A stretch of 35,381 bases of DNA from Minisyncoccota bacterium (GCA_003173865.1 PJMF01000014.1:1-35381), one strand, 5' to 3'; positions 22,592-31,932 are shown, numbered from the stretch's first letter. The notes: generated from the letters alone by a model not told the origin. Translations and numbers: made by a program.

Positions 22592-23692
22592 ATGAAAATC
22601 GCACTTGCGCATGACTACTTGCGAGAATACGGTGGAGCCGAGCGCGTTCTCGAAATTCTTCACCAAATTTTCCCTGATGCACCAGTCTATACAGCATTTG
22701 TGGATAGAAAAGCACTTGGCATTCATTGGCAAAATTTTGCGGACTGGGATATTCGTGAGAGTTGGATTACGGAAATTCCGTTTTATAAAAGATTTTTTTC
22801 ACCTCTACGTGTGTTCGCACCAAATTTTTTTGCTGAGTTTCAGTTATGTGAGTACGATCTGGTAATTTCATCTTCTAATGCGTACTTTGCCAAAGCAGTG
22901 CATGCCCGTCGCCAAATCTGCTACTGTCACACTCCGGCGCGATCTTTGTATGGGTACTCAGCAATGACAGATTGGGAAAAAAATCCGTTAACTTTTTGGA
23001 TTGGGACATTTATTAATCACTATCTGCGGATTATTGATGTCAAAGTAGCGCAAAAAGTTGATTTTTTTATTGCAAATTCTCACGAAGTGCAGAAGCGAAT
23101 TCAAAAATTTTATCGTCGCGACTCAACAGTGATTTATCCCCCAGTACAGGTACCGCAAAGTTACAAAGCGACAAAGTTGCAAAGTTATTTTCTCTACGTC
23201 AATCGTTTGGCTTTTGCAAAGCATCCTGAGTTAGCAGTGCAGGTCTGCACAGAGCTTGGATTGAAGTTAAAAGTAGTAGGTACAGGCAAAATTTTGCCGC
23301 AGTTAAAAAAAATGGCTGGCCCAACAATTGAGTTTTTGGGGGCAGTGCGCGATGAACAATTGAGTCAGCTGTATGCAGGTGCAGAAGCACTTTTATATCC
23401 TGTTGAAGACGAAGATTTTGGCATTGTACCGGTAGAAGCCATGGGTCATGGTGTGCCGGTGATTGCGCATCGTTCTGGTGGTCCACGAGAAACAATTGTT
23501 GAAAACAAAACTGGAGTTTTTTTCGATGAGTTGACTGTTTCTGGTTTAAAAAACGCAGTTCAAAAATTTCAAAAGATGACGTTTGATCGTCAAAAAATTT
23601 ATCAACATGCAACGCAATTTAGTCAAGAAAGATTTAAAAAAGAAGTACTAGAGTTTATTGCGGAGCACTTCCCTGAGCTTGGTCAATCGTGA
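22592..23692 (+). CDS. glycosyltransferase family 4 (mannosyltransferase-like)
   Basis: A 366-residue GT-B fold enzyme. The N-terminal MKIALAHDYLREYGGAERVLE is typical of WbaZ-like GT4 transferases, and YCHTPARSLYG is a family stretch. The C-terminal nucleotide-sugar site has the E-x7-E motif in EDFGIVPVEAMGHGVPVIA followed by GGPRETI. It would transfer a sugar from a nucleotide donor in polysaccharide or glycolipid synthesis at the membrane. The 3' end overlaps the convergent GH39 gene by 38 bp. A CATAAT lies 9 nt before the ATG. Confidence 0.9.
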   Translation: MKIALAHDYLREYGGAERVLEILHQIFPDAPVYTAFVDRKALGIHWQNFADWDIRESWITEIPFYKRFFSPLRVFAPNFFAEFQLCEYDLVISSSNAYFAKAVHARRQICYCHTPARSLYGYSAMTDWEKNPLTFWIGTFINHYLRIIDVKVAQKVDFFIANSHEVQKRIQKFYRRDSTVIYPPVQVPQSYKATKLQSYFLYVNRLAFAKHPELAVQVCTELGLKLKVVGTGKILPQLKKMAGPTIEFLGAVRDEQLSQLYAGAEALLYPVEDEDFGIVPVEAMGHGVPVIAHRSGGPRETIVENKTGVFFDELTVSGLKNAVQKFQKMTFDRQKIYQHATQFSQERFKKEVLEFIAEHFPELGQS

Positions 23693-25145
23693 TGGTCACA
23701 TCTGAACTGTTACTTTGAGTCGTACTTGGTGGTGCAACGTTCGGTGTGACATTCGATGTCTTAATTAACTCAACTGTACTCACACTATTTACTGGCATGG
23801 CAACATATACTTGCAGTGCTGCTGAGTCAGTTGCGATACTTTGTGACTGCTGTCTTCCACCCAAAAACTTCTCACTTAATGTATAGGTGCCGGGTTCGAT
23901 ATTTTGAAAAGTAATTGGCACATTTTCGCTGTGGGACGAGTATTGGTCAAAGTTAGCGAGGATGACTTCTGGGTTACCATCATCTGCAATTGCTGCTAAT
24001 CCTTTGACCCAACTGCCTTGTCCAAATAACGAAAGGCGCTGATTGCCAATTTGATCGAGCATGCGCAAAGCGTTATACCGAGGCTTGGGTTGAGATTTGT
24101 AGTTAAATAACCCCCAGCGTCCCCAGTAATCTTTACCTTTTGGATCTTGGCCATCTTGAATTTCAAAAACAAATGCTTTATCGATGATACTTGTCATCTG
24201 GATTGCACCCGCAACAGTGTGAGCCGCGCCGTAAGAAGTGTCATACCCAGTGTTATTGTTACTATCGTGACCCCATTCGGTGATATGAAACTCAAGTGTC
24301 GGTTCGAGCTGGGGAAAATCTTTGACCCAAGTTTGGACGTCAAACATATCTTTTTTGTATTGGTCTAAGTTGTTGGTATAGCGATGCCAAGAGAAAAAAT
24401 CTAGACGAAGATTATTATCAATCGAGTATTTTGCCAATGCTTTGAACCAAGATTCGTAAAGAGCGGTAATGGCTGGTCCACCAATCTTAAATGGGAGTAC
24501 ACCGCGCGCATTGTTAGCGCCTTGCACGGCATTGCTATAAAGATCTAAGTAATTTTTGTTTCCATAATACTTCCAACCACCAAATAAATCTGGCTCGTTC
24601 CACACTTCGTAGTACACATCAGGAGTGCGGCGCGTACCACTAACATGCTCGATCGTTTTTTGCACAACTAACTGCCAATCTGACCAGCGCTGTGGTTTCG
24701 CTAAGATATCTCCAGAAGAAATTGCAGGGGGCATGTATGACAGGGCGATATATGGTTTAGCGCCCGTCGCCTTAATGTCGTCCAAGATTGCATCAAACTT
24801 CGTAAAGTCAAAGGTCAGATTCCCCGGCGTGCCTTTGACAATGTCATAAAAATCATAGATATGATCAAGGCGAATGTAATTTGGATGAAGCGCTTTGACC
24901 TGACCTGAGATAGGAGTCATGCGCCAATTAAATTGTTCACCGCCCTGAGCGAGATTACGCCAAGGTCGGGGCATTGGTCCGAGAATTGCCTGTGTATCGA
25001 CTACAAAGTTAGCTGGTTCACCGCTTGCTTGACCAAAAAATTCGCGAATTTTTTTAATTTGCCAAATTCCAATGAAAACAGAAACAACAATCAGTATTAG
25101 AGGAATAAACTTGAGAAATAACCCGATGTGACTTTTTCTTTTCAT
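23655..25145 (-). CDS. membrane-anchored GH39-like glycoside hydrolase
   Basis: The 496-residue protein begins with a basic segment and one hydrophobic helix (about 10-30), which anchors it or serves as signal. The TIM barrel resembles family 39: VYYEVWNEPDLFGGW (acid/base Glu), FFSWHRY and FHITEWGHDSN (nucleophile Glu). GH39 includes beta-xylosidases, iduronidases and exopolysaccharide hydrolases, so the substrate is open. A C-terminal beta-rich domain and a Thr/Ser-rich tail follow. The ATG of MKRKSHIG is chosen. It is divergent from hrcA, and its upstream region includes the CIRCE-like operator. Pairing with the adjacent glycosyltransferase suggests surface-glycan turnover. Confidence 0.85.
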   Translation of the reverse strand: MKRKSHIGLFLKFIPLILIVVSVFIGIWQIKKIREFFGQASGEPANFVVDTQAILGPMPRPWRNLAQGGEQFNWRMTPISGQVKALHPNYIRLDHIYDFYDIVKGTPGNLTFDFTKFDAILDDIKATGAKPYIALSYMPPAISSGDILAKPQRWSDWQLVVQKTIEHVSGTRRTPDVYYEVWNEPDLFGGWKYYGNKNYLDLYSNAVQGANNARGVLPFKIGGPAITALYESWFKALAKYSIDNNLRLDFFSWHRYTNNLDQYKKDMFDVQTWVKDFPQLEPTLEFHITEWGHDSNNNTGYDTSYGAAHTVAGAIQMTSIIDKAFVFEIQDGQDPKGKDYWGRWGLFNYKSQPKPRYNALRMLDQIGNQRLSLFGQGSWVKGLAAIADDGNPEVILANFDQYSSHSENVPITFQNIEPGTYTLSEKFLGGRQQSQSIATDSAALQVYVAMPVNSVSTVELIKTSNVTPNVAPPSTTQSNSSDVTITIDQAQGSAPQ

Positions 25146-25165
25146 TGACAACTCAGAATAACATA

Positions 25166-25200
25166 TTGACACATTAGCAGTAAATATGTAATATTGCTAA
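25166..25200 (+). promoter_or_regulatory. hrcA promoter with CIRCE-like operator
   Basis: TTGACA (25166-25171), 17-bp spacer, TAATAT (25189-25194), predicted +1 at 25201, one base before the ATG. Overlapping it, TTAGCAGTA (25174-25182), 9 bp, TATTGCTAA (25192-25200) form an 8-of-9 inverted repeat with the exact 9-N9-9 geometry of CIRCE (TTAGCACTC-N9-GAGTGCTAA). Only the inner GTA/TAT differ from consensus. Confidence 0.85.
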
Positions 25201-25201
25201 T

Positions 25202-25939
25202 ATGATTGACCTTTCACCAAGGCAAATTCAAATTTTACGCTCAATTATCGAGGAATACATCGAGACAGCTGAGCCCGTGGGTTCGGAGACACTTGATCGT
25301 AAATACAATCTTGGAGTCTCACCAGCAACCATCCGCAACGAGATGGTTTATCTTGCTAAACAAGGTTACTTGACTAAAACGCACAGCAGCGCGGGCCGTG
25401 CACCGACTCCCATTGCGATGAAGTTGTATGTCAACGAGTTAATGAAGGAGAAGGAGCTTTCGGTGGCTGACGAGGTTTCCGCAAAAGAGCGAGTCTGGGA
25501 TGCACGCAGAGAACTTGATCCTTTTTTACACGAAGCCACAAAAGCCCTGGCAGAAAAATCTCGTGCATTGGGAATTGCTTTAACGGGATCAAAGCGTCTG
25601 TATCATGCAGGTTACTCAAATTTACTGCAGATGCCAGAGTTTTATGACATTGAAGTGATGCGTCACGTGTTGAATTTAATTGAAGAAATTAGTTTGTTAG
25701 AAGAAATTTTTGACTTTGGGATGAGTGAAAATCCCATTCGGATTGTGTATGGCAGTGAACTGGGAAATAAACACTTAGATCCGATCGGGGTGATTTTTAT
25801 GAACTTTACTGTTCAAAATATTCCCTGTCGATTGGGAGTGATCGGCTCGTGTCGTTTTGATTATCCATACGTGATTCCGATGATGAAGTACTTTCGCTCG
25901 CTTGTCCAACAACTTACTGAACAAGGAATGGCAGCATGA
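25202..25939 (+). CDS. hrcA: heat-inducible transcription repressor HrcA
   Basis: A 245-residue repressor of chaperone operons. The N-terminal winged helix includes LSPRQIQILRSIIEEYIETAEPVGS and the recognition part GVSPATIRNEMVYLAKQGYLTKTHSSAGRAPT, the HrcA signature. It is much shorter than the usual ~340 residues; the central dimerisation insert is reduced, while the C-terminal GVIGSCRFDYPYVIPMMKYF block is kept. The ATG is one base after the predicted transcript start, so the message is leaderless. The CIRCE-like site in its own promoter predicts autorepression. It overlaps grpE by 4 bp. Confidence 0.93.
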   Translation: MIDLSPRQIQILRSIIEEYIETAEPVGSETLDRKYNLGVSPATIRNEMVYLAKQGYLTKTHSSAGRAPTPIAMKLYVNELMKEKELSVADEVSAKERVWDARRELDPFLHEATKALAEKSRALGIALTGSKRLYHAGYSNLLQMPEFYDIEVMRHVLNLIEEISLLEEIFDFGMSENPIRIVYGSELGNKHLDPIGVIFMNFTVQNIPCRLGVIGSCRFDYPYVIPMMKYFRSLVQQLTEQGMAA

Positions 25940-26454
25940 CAAAAAAAACGGATAGCCCAATGAAGAACACTGAAGATGACACCATTGCGGCGGATTTAGA
26001 GCAGCTCGAGCAGTCGCTGCAGAAAGCGCGCGAGAGTGAGCTGCGTGCGATGGCAGATTATCACAATCTCGTCCGTCGAACTCAAGACGATCGGTTGAAA
26101 ATGGTAAAGCTTGCGGGCCGCAGTGTGATCGAAAGTATCTTGCAGCCACTTGAGCATCTTTATCTTGCGAAAGAGCAGTTAAATGATCAAGGTCTGAACA
26201 TGGTGTATCAGCAGTTCACACAAGCGTTAGAGGCAGAAGGACTCGAAGAAATTAAGTGCCTTGGCAAAGATTTTGACCCTGTCACGATGGAAGTAGTAGA
26301 TAAACAAAAAGTGGAAGATCAAAAACAAGTAGGCAAAGTAGTGAAAGTAGTCCAACGTGGCTATCGCTTAAATGGTGAAGTGATCAGACATGCTCGCGTT
26401 GTCATTGGCGAAATTGGAGAAGGTGAAGAAAAAAAACAATCAGTAAATAACTAG
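25936..26454 (+). CDS. grpE: nucleotide exchange factor GrpE
   Basis: A 172-residue cochaperone that releases ADP from DnaK. An N-terminal coiled coil (about 15-65: [27 protein letters not shown]) is followed by the helical and beta-domain portion with [31 protein letters not shown] and [21 protein letters not shown], the diagnostic C-terminal block. The ATG overlaps the hrcA TGA with AAGGA upstream, so translation is coupled. dnaK begins 8 bp after its stop. Confidence 0.96.
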   Translation: MTKKTDSPMKNTEDDTIAADLEQLEQSLQKARESELRAMADYHNLVRRTQDDRLKMVKLAGRSVIESILQPLEHLYLAKEQLNDQGLNMVYQQFTQALEAEGLEEIKCLGKDFDPVTMEVVDKQKVEDQKQVGKVVKVVQRGYRLNGEVIRHARVVIGEIGEGEEKKQSVNN

Positions 26455-26462
26455 GAGGACTT

Positions 26463-28439
26463 ATGTCAGATACAAGTAACACAACTAAAAGTACCGCAAC
26501 CGGCAAGATTATCGGTATCGATCTTGGTACGACGAACTCAGCGGTAGCCGTGATGGAAGGTGGTTCACCAAAAGTGATTCCAACTGCGGAAGGTCGCAAT
26601 ACGTTTCCCTCGATTGTTGCCTATAAGGGTGACAGTGTGACGGTCGGTGATGTTGCCAAACGTCAGATGGTGCTCAATCCAAAAGCAACGATTAATTCGG
26701 TCAAACGTTTCATGGGTCAAAAAGCGAGTTCCGACAAAGTCAAAAATGCAATGAAGCACGTTGCATACGACATTGTCGAAGGTAAAGATGGCATGGCGAT
26801 GATTCAAGTGGATGGTAAGAAGTTATCACCACAGGAAGTTTCGGCCAAAATTTTAAGTAAAGCTAAAGCAGATGCCGAAAGTTACTTAGGCGAAACAGTC
26901 AGTCGCGCAGTCATTACTGTGCCTGCATACTTTGATGATTCGCAGCGCCAAGCCACCAAACAAGCCGGTGAAATTGCTGGTTTGACAGTCGAGCGCATTG
27001 TGAATGAGCCGACCGCTGCCGCACTCGCATATGGTTTGGATAAAAAAGGTAACTCCACAATTGCGGTGTATGACCTTGGTGGTGGTACTTTTGATATTTC
27101 TATTTTGGAGATTGGCGATGGTGTGTTTGAAGTGAAGTCGACAAACGGTGACACGTTCCTCGGTGGTGATGACTTTGACAACGCAGTGATTGAGTGGATT
27201 CTCTCTGAGTTTAAAAAAGAAACAGGCAAAGATCTTTCTAAAGATCCACAAGCGCTGCAACGTATTAAAGATGCCGCGGAAAAAGCAAAGATCGAGTTGT
27301 CATCAGCTCAGCAAACAGAAATTAATCAACCATTCATCGCACAAGGTGATGGAGGTCAGCCATTACACTTGACGATGACGCTTACTCGCGCCAAGTTGGA
27401 AAGTTTAGTAGATTCTCTGATCCAAAAAACCTTTGAGCCAGTGAAGAAAGCGCTTGCTGATTCCAAGTTAAAACCATCGGACATCAACGAAGTGGTGCTG
27501 GTTGGTGGTCAAACACGTATGCCGAAAGTACAAGATGAAGTGAAAAAGTACTTTGGCAAAGAACCGCACAAAGGTGTCAATCCCGATGAAGTGGTTGCCA
27601 TTGGCGCAGCTGTACAAGCAGGTGTGATTGGTGGCGATGTCAAAGATGTGGTGCTCTTGGACGTGACGCCATTAACTCTCGGTTTGGAAACTCTTGGTGG
27701 TGTGCGCACTGCTTTGATCGAGCGTAACACCACAGTGCCCACCAGTAAGTCGCAAGTTTTCTCTACTGCTGCAGACAATCAAACCCAAGTGGAAATTAAC
27801 GTGCTCCAAGGTGAGCGCGAGATGGCCGCAGATAATAAGTCACTCGGCCGCTTTATTCTGGATGGAATTCCACCAGCACGTCGCGGTATGCCACAGGTCG
27901 AAGTCACATTTGACATTGACTCAAATGGTATCTTGCACGTCACTGCAAAAGATAAAACCAGTGGGAAAGAACAAAAAATCACGATTCAGAACTCAACAAA
28001 TCTTTCGAAAGAAGAAGTTGAGCGGATGAAAGCTGATGCGGAAAAGCACGCCGAAGATGACAAGCGCAAACGCGAGCTCGTCGAAGCACGTAATCAAGCA
28101 CACGGCGTCGTTTTTGAACTAGAAAAACAACTCAAAGACTACGGCGATAAAGTAGATGAGAAGACTCGTGGCGAAATTGAAGCGAACGTCAAGAAATTAA
28201 AGGAACTTGCTGACAAAGAAGATGTCACGAAAGAAGATCTGCAAAAAGCAACTGAAGAGACATTTACTTCTGCCCAAAAACTTGGTGAAGCTATGCAAGC
28301 CGCAGGTGCCCAAGAGGCGGGAGGTCCCGCAACAGGCGGGGCAGCTGCTGGGGCTTCTGCTGCAGACGATGCCGCCAAAGCAGACGACAAGAAAGACGAT
28401 AAAGGATCCGCTGAAGAAGGTGAAGTGGTGAAAGAGTAA
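26463..28439 (+). CDS. dnaK: chaperone DnaK (Hsp70)
   Basis: A 658-residue Hsp70. The ATPase domain begins [19 protein letters not shown] and contains [30 protein letters not shown] and [15 protein letters not shown]. The linker is [12 protein letters not shown], followed by the substrate-binding domain and a helical lid. The tail is a Gly/Ala-rich then Asp/Lys-rich stretch ending GEVVKE, rather than the EEVD-like end of other families. A strong AGGAGG precedes the ATG. It is the last gene of the CIRCE-controlled hrcA-grpE-dnaK operon, closed by the terminator at 28454. Confidence 0.98.
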   Translation: MSDTSNTTKSTATGKIIGIDLGTTNSAVAVMEGGSPKVIPTAEGRNTFPSIVAYKGDSVTVGDVAKRQMVLNPKATINSVKRFMGQKASSDKVKNAMKHVAYDIVEGKDGMAMIQVDGKKLSPQEVSAKILSKAKADAESYLGETVSRAVITVPAYFDDSQRQATKQAGEIAGLTVERIVNEPTAAALAYGLDKKGNSTIAVYDLGGGTFDISILEIGDGVFEVKSTNGDTFLGGDDFDNAVIEWILSEFKKETGKDLSKDPQALQRIKDAAEKAKIELSSAQQTEINQPFIAQGDGGQPLHLTMTLTRAKLESLVDSLIQKTFEPVKKALADSKLKPSDINEVVLVGGQTRMPKVQDEVKKYFGKEPHKGVNPDEVVAIGAAVQAGVIGGDVKDVVLLDVTPLTLGLETLGGVRTALIERNTTVPTSKSQVFSTAADNQTQVEINVLQGEREMAADNKSLGRFILDGIPPARRGMPQVEVTFDIDSNGILHVTAKDKTSGKEQKITIQNSTNLSKEEVERMKADAEKHAEDDKRKRELVEARNQAHGVVFELEKQLKDYGDKVDEKTRGEIEANVKKLKELADKEDVTKEDLQKATEETFTSAQKLGEAMQAAGAQEAGGPATGGAAAGASAADDAAKADDKKDDKGSAEEGEVVKE

Positions 28440-28453
28440 AAAAACAGAAAAAA

Positions 28454-28482
28454 GGAATATGCAAGATTGCATATTCCTTTTT
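28454..28482. terminator. bidirectional intrinsic terminator after dnaK
   Basis: GGAATATGC (28454-28462), loop AAGATT, GCATATTCC (28469-28477), then five T. On the other strand the same stem is followed by TTTTTT, so it can also stop the convergent gene at 28522. Confidence 0.9.
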
Positions 28483-28521
28483 AGTAACAGAACCGATTCG
28501 TTATGGTTTTAGTTCTGTGCA

Positions 28522-29112
28522 TCACGTCGGTTGTCGAGTTTCTAAGTCGATCATAGGATGAGAAGTCTTTTTTTCTTTGGATAGTAGAATACGAGTGACA
28601 GGCTCCAATTTTTTCAAGTCAGCTTCGTCGCTGTCGGATAATTGACGAACATTAGTTGTTATGTCTATATCTTCGCTCTGGGTTATCTCACCTAAGAAGT
28701 AAATTTCCGGTTGGAATGTGCGTAAAAAAGGGAGTCCTTTTACTTTATAAAATCGAATGCCTAGCCGGGGATAAAGATCAGGTTTACCAATTACTGGGAC
28801 TAGATGTTGCAATTCATGTTCAACCGTATCATTAATTGTTTTTCGCAATTCTTTATTGCTAAGGTGGTATTTCTTGAAGGCAAGTTCTAACAAAATCGGA
28901 TAGAAATGTGGATTCTCTACCCAAACACCATTTCGTGCATCAGCAGGTAAGTTCTCATCTAAATTCGGTCCATTAAGGGCTAACTTCCAGCTAATTGGAA
29001 CGCTATTCCTATAGGCCTCATCAACCATCTTTCGCAGAATTTCAACTTCCTTTTGGAACTCAAATTTTAGATTAAGTGGAGTAATTTCTCCTTGAAAACT
29101 TTCTGTAGACAT
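28522..29112 (-). CDS. hypothetical protein with HExxH (zincin-like) motif
   Basis: A 196-residue protein that I do not recognise. It contains TVEHELQHLVPVIG with HELQH at residues 99-103, matching the HExxH zinc motif of metallopeptidases, set at the end of a predicted helix. No signal peptide or membrane helix is seen, so it should be cytoplasmic. A third zinc ligand is not obvious; Glu and Asp residues follow 30 or more residues later. The promoter is an extended -10, TGATACAAT, 9 nt before the ATG. Copy B of the ~100-nt dispersed element lies immediately upstream. Confidence 0.7.
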   Translation of the reverse strand: MSTESFQGEITPLNLKFEFQKEVEILRKMVDEAYRNSVPISWKLALNGPNLDENLPADARNGVWVENPHFYPILLELAFKKYHLSNKELRKTINDTVEHELQHLVPVIGKPDLYPRLGIRFYKVKGLPFLRTFQPEIYFLGEITQSEDIDITTNVRQLSDSDEADLKKLEPVTRILLSKEKKTSHPMIDLETRQPT

Positions 29113-29135
29113 ACAAAATAAATTGTATCACCAAC

Positions 29136-29236
29136 GTGTAAGTTTGCATGGAAAATTCAACTTTTTCCGCCCAGTAAGATAAAAATATTTGCACGCTTCC
29201 TGAGAAGATTCTGGTGATTTTCATTGAGATTTTACA
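29136..29236 (-). repeat. ~100-nt dispersed element, copy B
   Basis: It is the inverted second copy of the element at 15197-15298. It lies 24 bp upstream of the HELQH gene and in its orientation. Similarity stops abruptly after ACTTACAC in both copies. Confidence 0.8.
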
Positions 29237-29301
29237 GGTTGACCGAGACGAAGACTCTGAGAATTTTAATTTTTGACTGATCCCAAAATCTTTTTTTCAG
29301 C

Positions 29302-29330
29302 TTGTTTTCCATATAATATTTATCTATTAT
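29302..29330 (+). promoter_or_regulatory. promoter of the RhuM-family gene
   Basis: TTGTTT (29302-29307), 17-bp spacer, TATTAT (29325-29330), 6 nt, then ATG at 29337. This predicts a leaderless message. Confidence 0.6.
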
Positions 29331-29336
29331 TTGTAG

Positions 29337-30323
29337 ATGAAAAATCTACTAAATAAATCAGCTGATTCATTATTAACCAACTCTTCTTCAGAAGTGCTTT
29401 TATATGTCACTTCCAATGGAGAAATGAAGTTAGAAGTAAAACTAGAAAACGAAACTGTCTGGCTTAGCCAAGCACAAATGGCTGATCTATTTGGAAAAGA
29501 TAGAGACACCGTTTCTGAACATATTCAGAATATTTTCAAGGAGAAAGAACTTGAAGAAATAGCAGTTACCCGGAATTTCCGGGCAACTGCAAAAGATGGT
29601 AAAACTTATCAAACTAAGTTTTACAACCTCGACGTCATCATCCCAGTTGGTTACCGTGTAAAGTCCCATCGTGGTACACAATTTAGAATTTGGGCAACTA
29701 AACAGCTGAAAGAGTACATCATTAAAGGATTTGTAATGGATGATGTCCTTTTAGCTAAAGGTCAGACAGTAAGTAAAATTAACTACTTCGATGAGTTGTT
29801 AGAACGTGTAAGAGCTATCCGCGTGTCGGAGAAAAATCTTTATACCAAAGTCAAAGATATTTTTGCAACAAGTATTGATTACAGTTCTAAAACTGATGAT
29901 GCAAAGGAGTTCTATGCAGTTGTACAAAATAAATTTCACTATGCAGTTACCGGTGAAACAGCAGCAGAAATTGTGGTGCACCGTATTGATAGTAACAAAT
30001 CGAACTTAGGATTAACGAATTGGAAGAAAGAAAAACCAACTTCGGATGATGCGAGAATTGCTAAAAACTATATGTTGGAAAAAGAATTAAAGATTTTATT
30101 CTTACTGGTCGAGCAATTTCTTTCATTTGCTGAATTGCAAATTCAACTAGAAAGGCCAATGTATATGAAGGATTGGAAAGCTCGACTTGATAGTTTTATT
30201 CAATTTAATAACTTAGACGTTTTGCAACATAAAGGTACTATATCCCACGAAGAAATGAAAAAAGTAGTTCATCGTGAGTTGCAAGAATACTTACGGCTCC
30301 CAGAGTTTAAAAATCCGCATTAG
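29337..30323 (+). CDS. RhuM-family protein
   Basis: This 328-residue protein matches the RhuM family, named for a Salmonella pathogenicity-island gene and widespread in defence and mobile regions. Typical stretches are [31 protein letters not shown] (an HTH-like N-terminal part), [37 protein letters not shown], and [19 protein letters not shown]. The molecular function is not established; the N-terminal half resembles phage antirepressor-type DNA-binding proteins. No partner gene is adjacent on this strand. The stop codon lies inside the dnaJ CIRCE-like operator. Confidence 0.9.
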   Translation: MKNLLNKSADSLLTNSSSEVLLYVTSNGEMKLEVKLENETVWLSQAQMADLFGKDRDTVSEHIQNIFKEKELEEIAVTRNFRATAKDGKTYQTKFYNLDVIIPVGYRVKSHRGTQFRIWATKQLKEYIIKGFVMDDVLLAKGQTVSKINYFDELLERVRAIRVSEKNLYTKVKDIFATSIDYSSKTDDAKEFYAVVQNKFHYAVTGETAAEIVVHRIDSNKSNLGLTNWKKEKPTSDDARIAKNYMLEKELKILFLLVEQFLSFAELQIQLERPMYMKDWKARLDSFIQFNNLDVLQHKGTISHEEMKKVVHRELQEYLRLPEFKNPH

Positions 30324-30346
30324 CACTTTTTACAAACATTTGCTAA
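30320..30346. promoter_or_regulatory. CIRCE-like operator upstream of dnaJ
   Basis: TTAGCACTT (30320-30328), 9 bp, ATTTGCTAA (30338-30346). The outer TTAGCA/TGCTAA arms match CIRCE exactly and the left half matches 8 of 9 consensus bases. Its spacing is identical to that of the hrcA site. It lies 14 bp before the dnaJ ATG. Confidence 0.8.
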
Positions 30347-30360
30347 CATACATATCACTT

Positions 30361-31233
30361 ATGCCCACTAAACGTGATTACTACGAAGTTCTCGGTCTGA
30401 AGAAAGGCGCGACTGCGGCTGAAATTAAATCAGCGTATCGCAAGATGGCCCTGCAGTATCATCCTGACCGAAATAAAGAAAAAGACGCCGAAGAAAAATT
30501 TAAAGAAATTAACGAAGCATACCAAGTACTTTCCGATGATCAAAAACGTCAGACGTATGACCAATTTGGTCATGCTGCATTTGATCCAGCTGCCGGTGGG
30601 GCAGCGGGAAATCCATTTGCCGGGGGTTTCCGCACTGGGCCATTTAGTTGGTCCTATCAGACCAGTAGCTCAGCCGGTGGCAATCCGTTTGAAGGTATGG
30701 ACTTCAACGATCCTTTTGAAATTTTTGAGAGCTTTTTCGGCGGCGGTGGTGGCTTTGCAGGTGGAGGTAAACGTAGGCCTCGTTATTCTCTCGCGATCGA
30801 GTTTCGTGATGCTGTAAAGGGTGCCGAAAAAACAGTCGAGATCGACGGCAAAAAACGTGTGATTAAAATTCCAGCTGGTGCAGATGATGGGACGCGTATT
30901 CGTTTTGACGATTTTGATATTACGTTGAGTGTTCGCTCTGATCCTCACTTTAAACGTGACGGTATTGATCTCTATATTGATCAAGAAGTGAAGTTAACCA
31001 CTGCGTTGCTCGGTGGCACTGTGGATGTTCCGACTATTGACGGCAAACTCAAGATGAAGGTGAATGCTGGCACGCAGTCGCACTCGCTGATTCGCTTGCG
31101 TGGTGAAGGAGTTCAGCAACTTCAGGGTAAAGGCAAAGGTGATTTGTATGTGCGTTTGATTGTCAAAATTCCGGAAAAATTAAACCGCGAACAGAAAAAA
31201 TTGATGGAAGAGTTTCAGAAACTCGAGAAATAA
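30361..31233 (+). CDS. dnaJ: DnaJ/CbpA-type J-domain cochaperone without zinc finger
   Basis: A 290-residue Hsp40. The J domain (about 1-70) contains [21 protein letters not shown] and the HPD tripeptide (YHPDRNKEK). A Gly/Phe-rich region follows ([15 protein letters not shown] to [10 protein letters not shown]), then two C-terminal beta domains ([30 protein letters not shown]). The CxxCxGxG zinc-finger repeats of classical DnaJ are absent, so it is type II like CbpA. The ATG chosen begins MPTKRDYY; an in-frame upstream extension lies in the preceding gene. The CIRCE-like operator upstream places it under HrcA with dnaK. Confidence 0.95.
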   Translation: MPTKRDYYEVLGLKKGATAAEIKSAYRKMALQYHPDRNKEKDAEEKFKEINEAYQVLSDDQKRQTYDQFGHAAFDPAAGGAAGNPFAGGFRTGPFSWSYQTSSSAGGNPFEGMDFNDPFEIFESFFGGGGGFAGGGKRRPRYSLAIEFRDAVKGAEKTVEIDGKKRVIKIPAGADDGTRIRFDDFDITLSVRSDPHFKRDGIDLYIDQEVKLTTALLGGTVDVPTIDGKLKMKVNAGTQSHSLIRLRGEGVQQLQGKGKGDLYVRLIVKIPEKLNREQKKLMEEFQKLEK

Positions 31234-31240
31234 GCTCCTC

Positions 31241-31849
31241 ATGAGTATCCAAGTCATTAAGAAACACTTTCAAACAGTCGATCCAATTCTCTTCACTGTG
31301 ATGGAAAAGATTAATTTAGAGTTAGTAAAACCCAATACTCATCCAGAATCTTCTTTCGCCAGTCTCTGCGAGGCAATTATTTCTCAACAACTTTCTACTA
31401 AAGTGGCGGATGTTATTCATGCACGGTTTCTTGATTTGTTGACAGCCAAAAAAGTTACACCTGAGCACATTCTTACTCTTGCGGATCAGCAACTCCGAGA
31501 CATTGGTCTTTCATGGGCAAAAGTAAAGTATGTCAAAGATTTAGCTGAGAAAGTGTTAAGCAAAGAGGTTAGACTTGATCTTATCCACTTATTTTCCGAA
31601 GAAGAAGTTATCACCGAACTCACTAAAGTTAAAGGGATTGGCCGATGGACCGCAGAAATGTTTCTCATGTTTCATCTTGGCCGCGAAAATGTTTTCTCTT
31701 TTGGTGATTTAGGATTGAAGAAAGGCTTTCAGAAAGTGTATCTCCTTAAAGAACTTCCAAGGGAAGCACAGATGCGGGCAGTTATCGATAAATGGTCTCC
31801 GTATAAAACCTATGGCAGTAAAGTGTTGTGGCGAAGTTTAGAGATATAG
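31241..31849 (+). CDS. DNA-3-methyladenine glycosylase, AlkA/HhH-GPD type
   Basis: A 202-residue base-excision glycosylase that removes alkylated purines. The all-helical domain has the early SSFASLCEAIISQQLSTKVADVIH segment, the helix-hairpin-helix KVKGIGRWTAEMFLMFHLG (about 123-141), and the catalytic Asp in FSFGDLGLKKG. The YKTYGSKVLWR end (near SPWRPYRSxAxWYLWR of AlkA) supports the family. It starts 7 bp after dnaJ and is probably on the same transcript. Confidence 0.9.
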   Translation: MSIQVIKKHFQTVDPILFTVMEKINLELVKPNTHPESSFASLCEAIISQQLSTKVADVIHARFLDLLTAKKVTPEHILTLADQQLRDIGLSWAKVKYVKDLAEKVLSKEVRLDLIHLFSEEEVITELTKVKGIGRWTAEMFLMFHLGRENVFSFGDLGLKKGFQKVYLLKELPREAQMRAVIDKWSPYKTYGSKVLWRSLEI

Positions 31850-31885
31850 CGATTTCCCGCGCTTCCAAATTGCTCTCCCTTGCGG

Positions 31886-31891
31886 TATACT
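31886..31891 (+). promoter_or_regulatory. -10 box upstream of nusA
   Basis: TATACT, predicted start near 31898. No convincing -35. The start would lie just before the hairpin at 31906. Confidence 0.45.
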
Positions 31892-31905
31892 AAACAAGTT
31901 TTGAG

Positions 31906-31932
31906 AAGGACGGCCCAAGCAGTCCTTTTTTT
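31906..31932 (+). terminator. intrinsic terminator between alkA-like gene and nusA
   Basis: AAGGAC (31906-31911), a 10-nt loop, GTCCTT (31922-31927), T-run to 31932. It ends the dnaJ/alkA-like transcript, but it is also downstream of the TATACT at 31886, so it could attenuate nusA. Confidence 0.75.
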
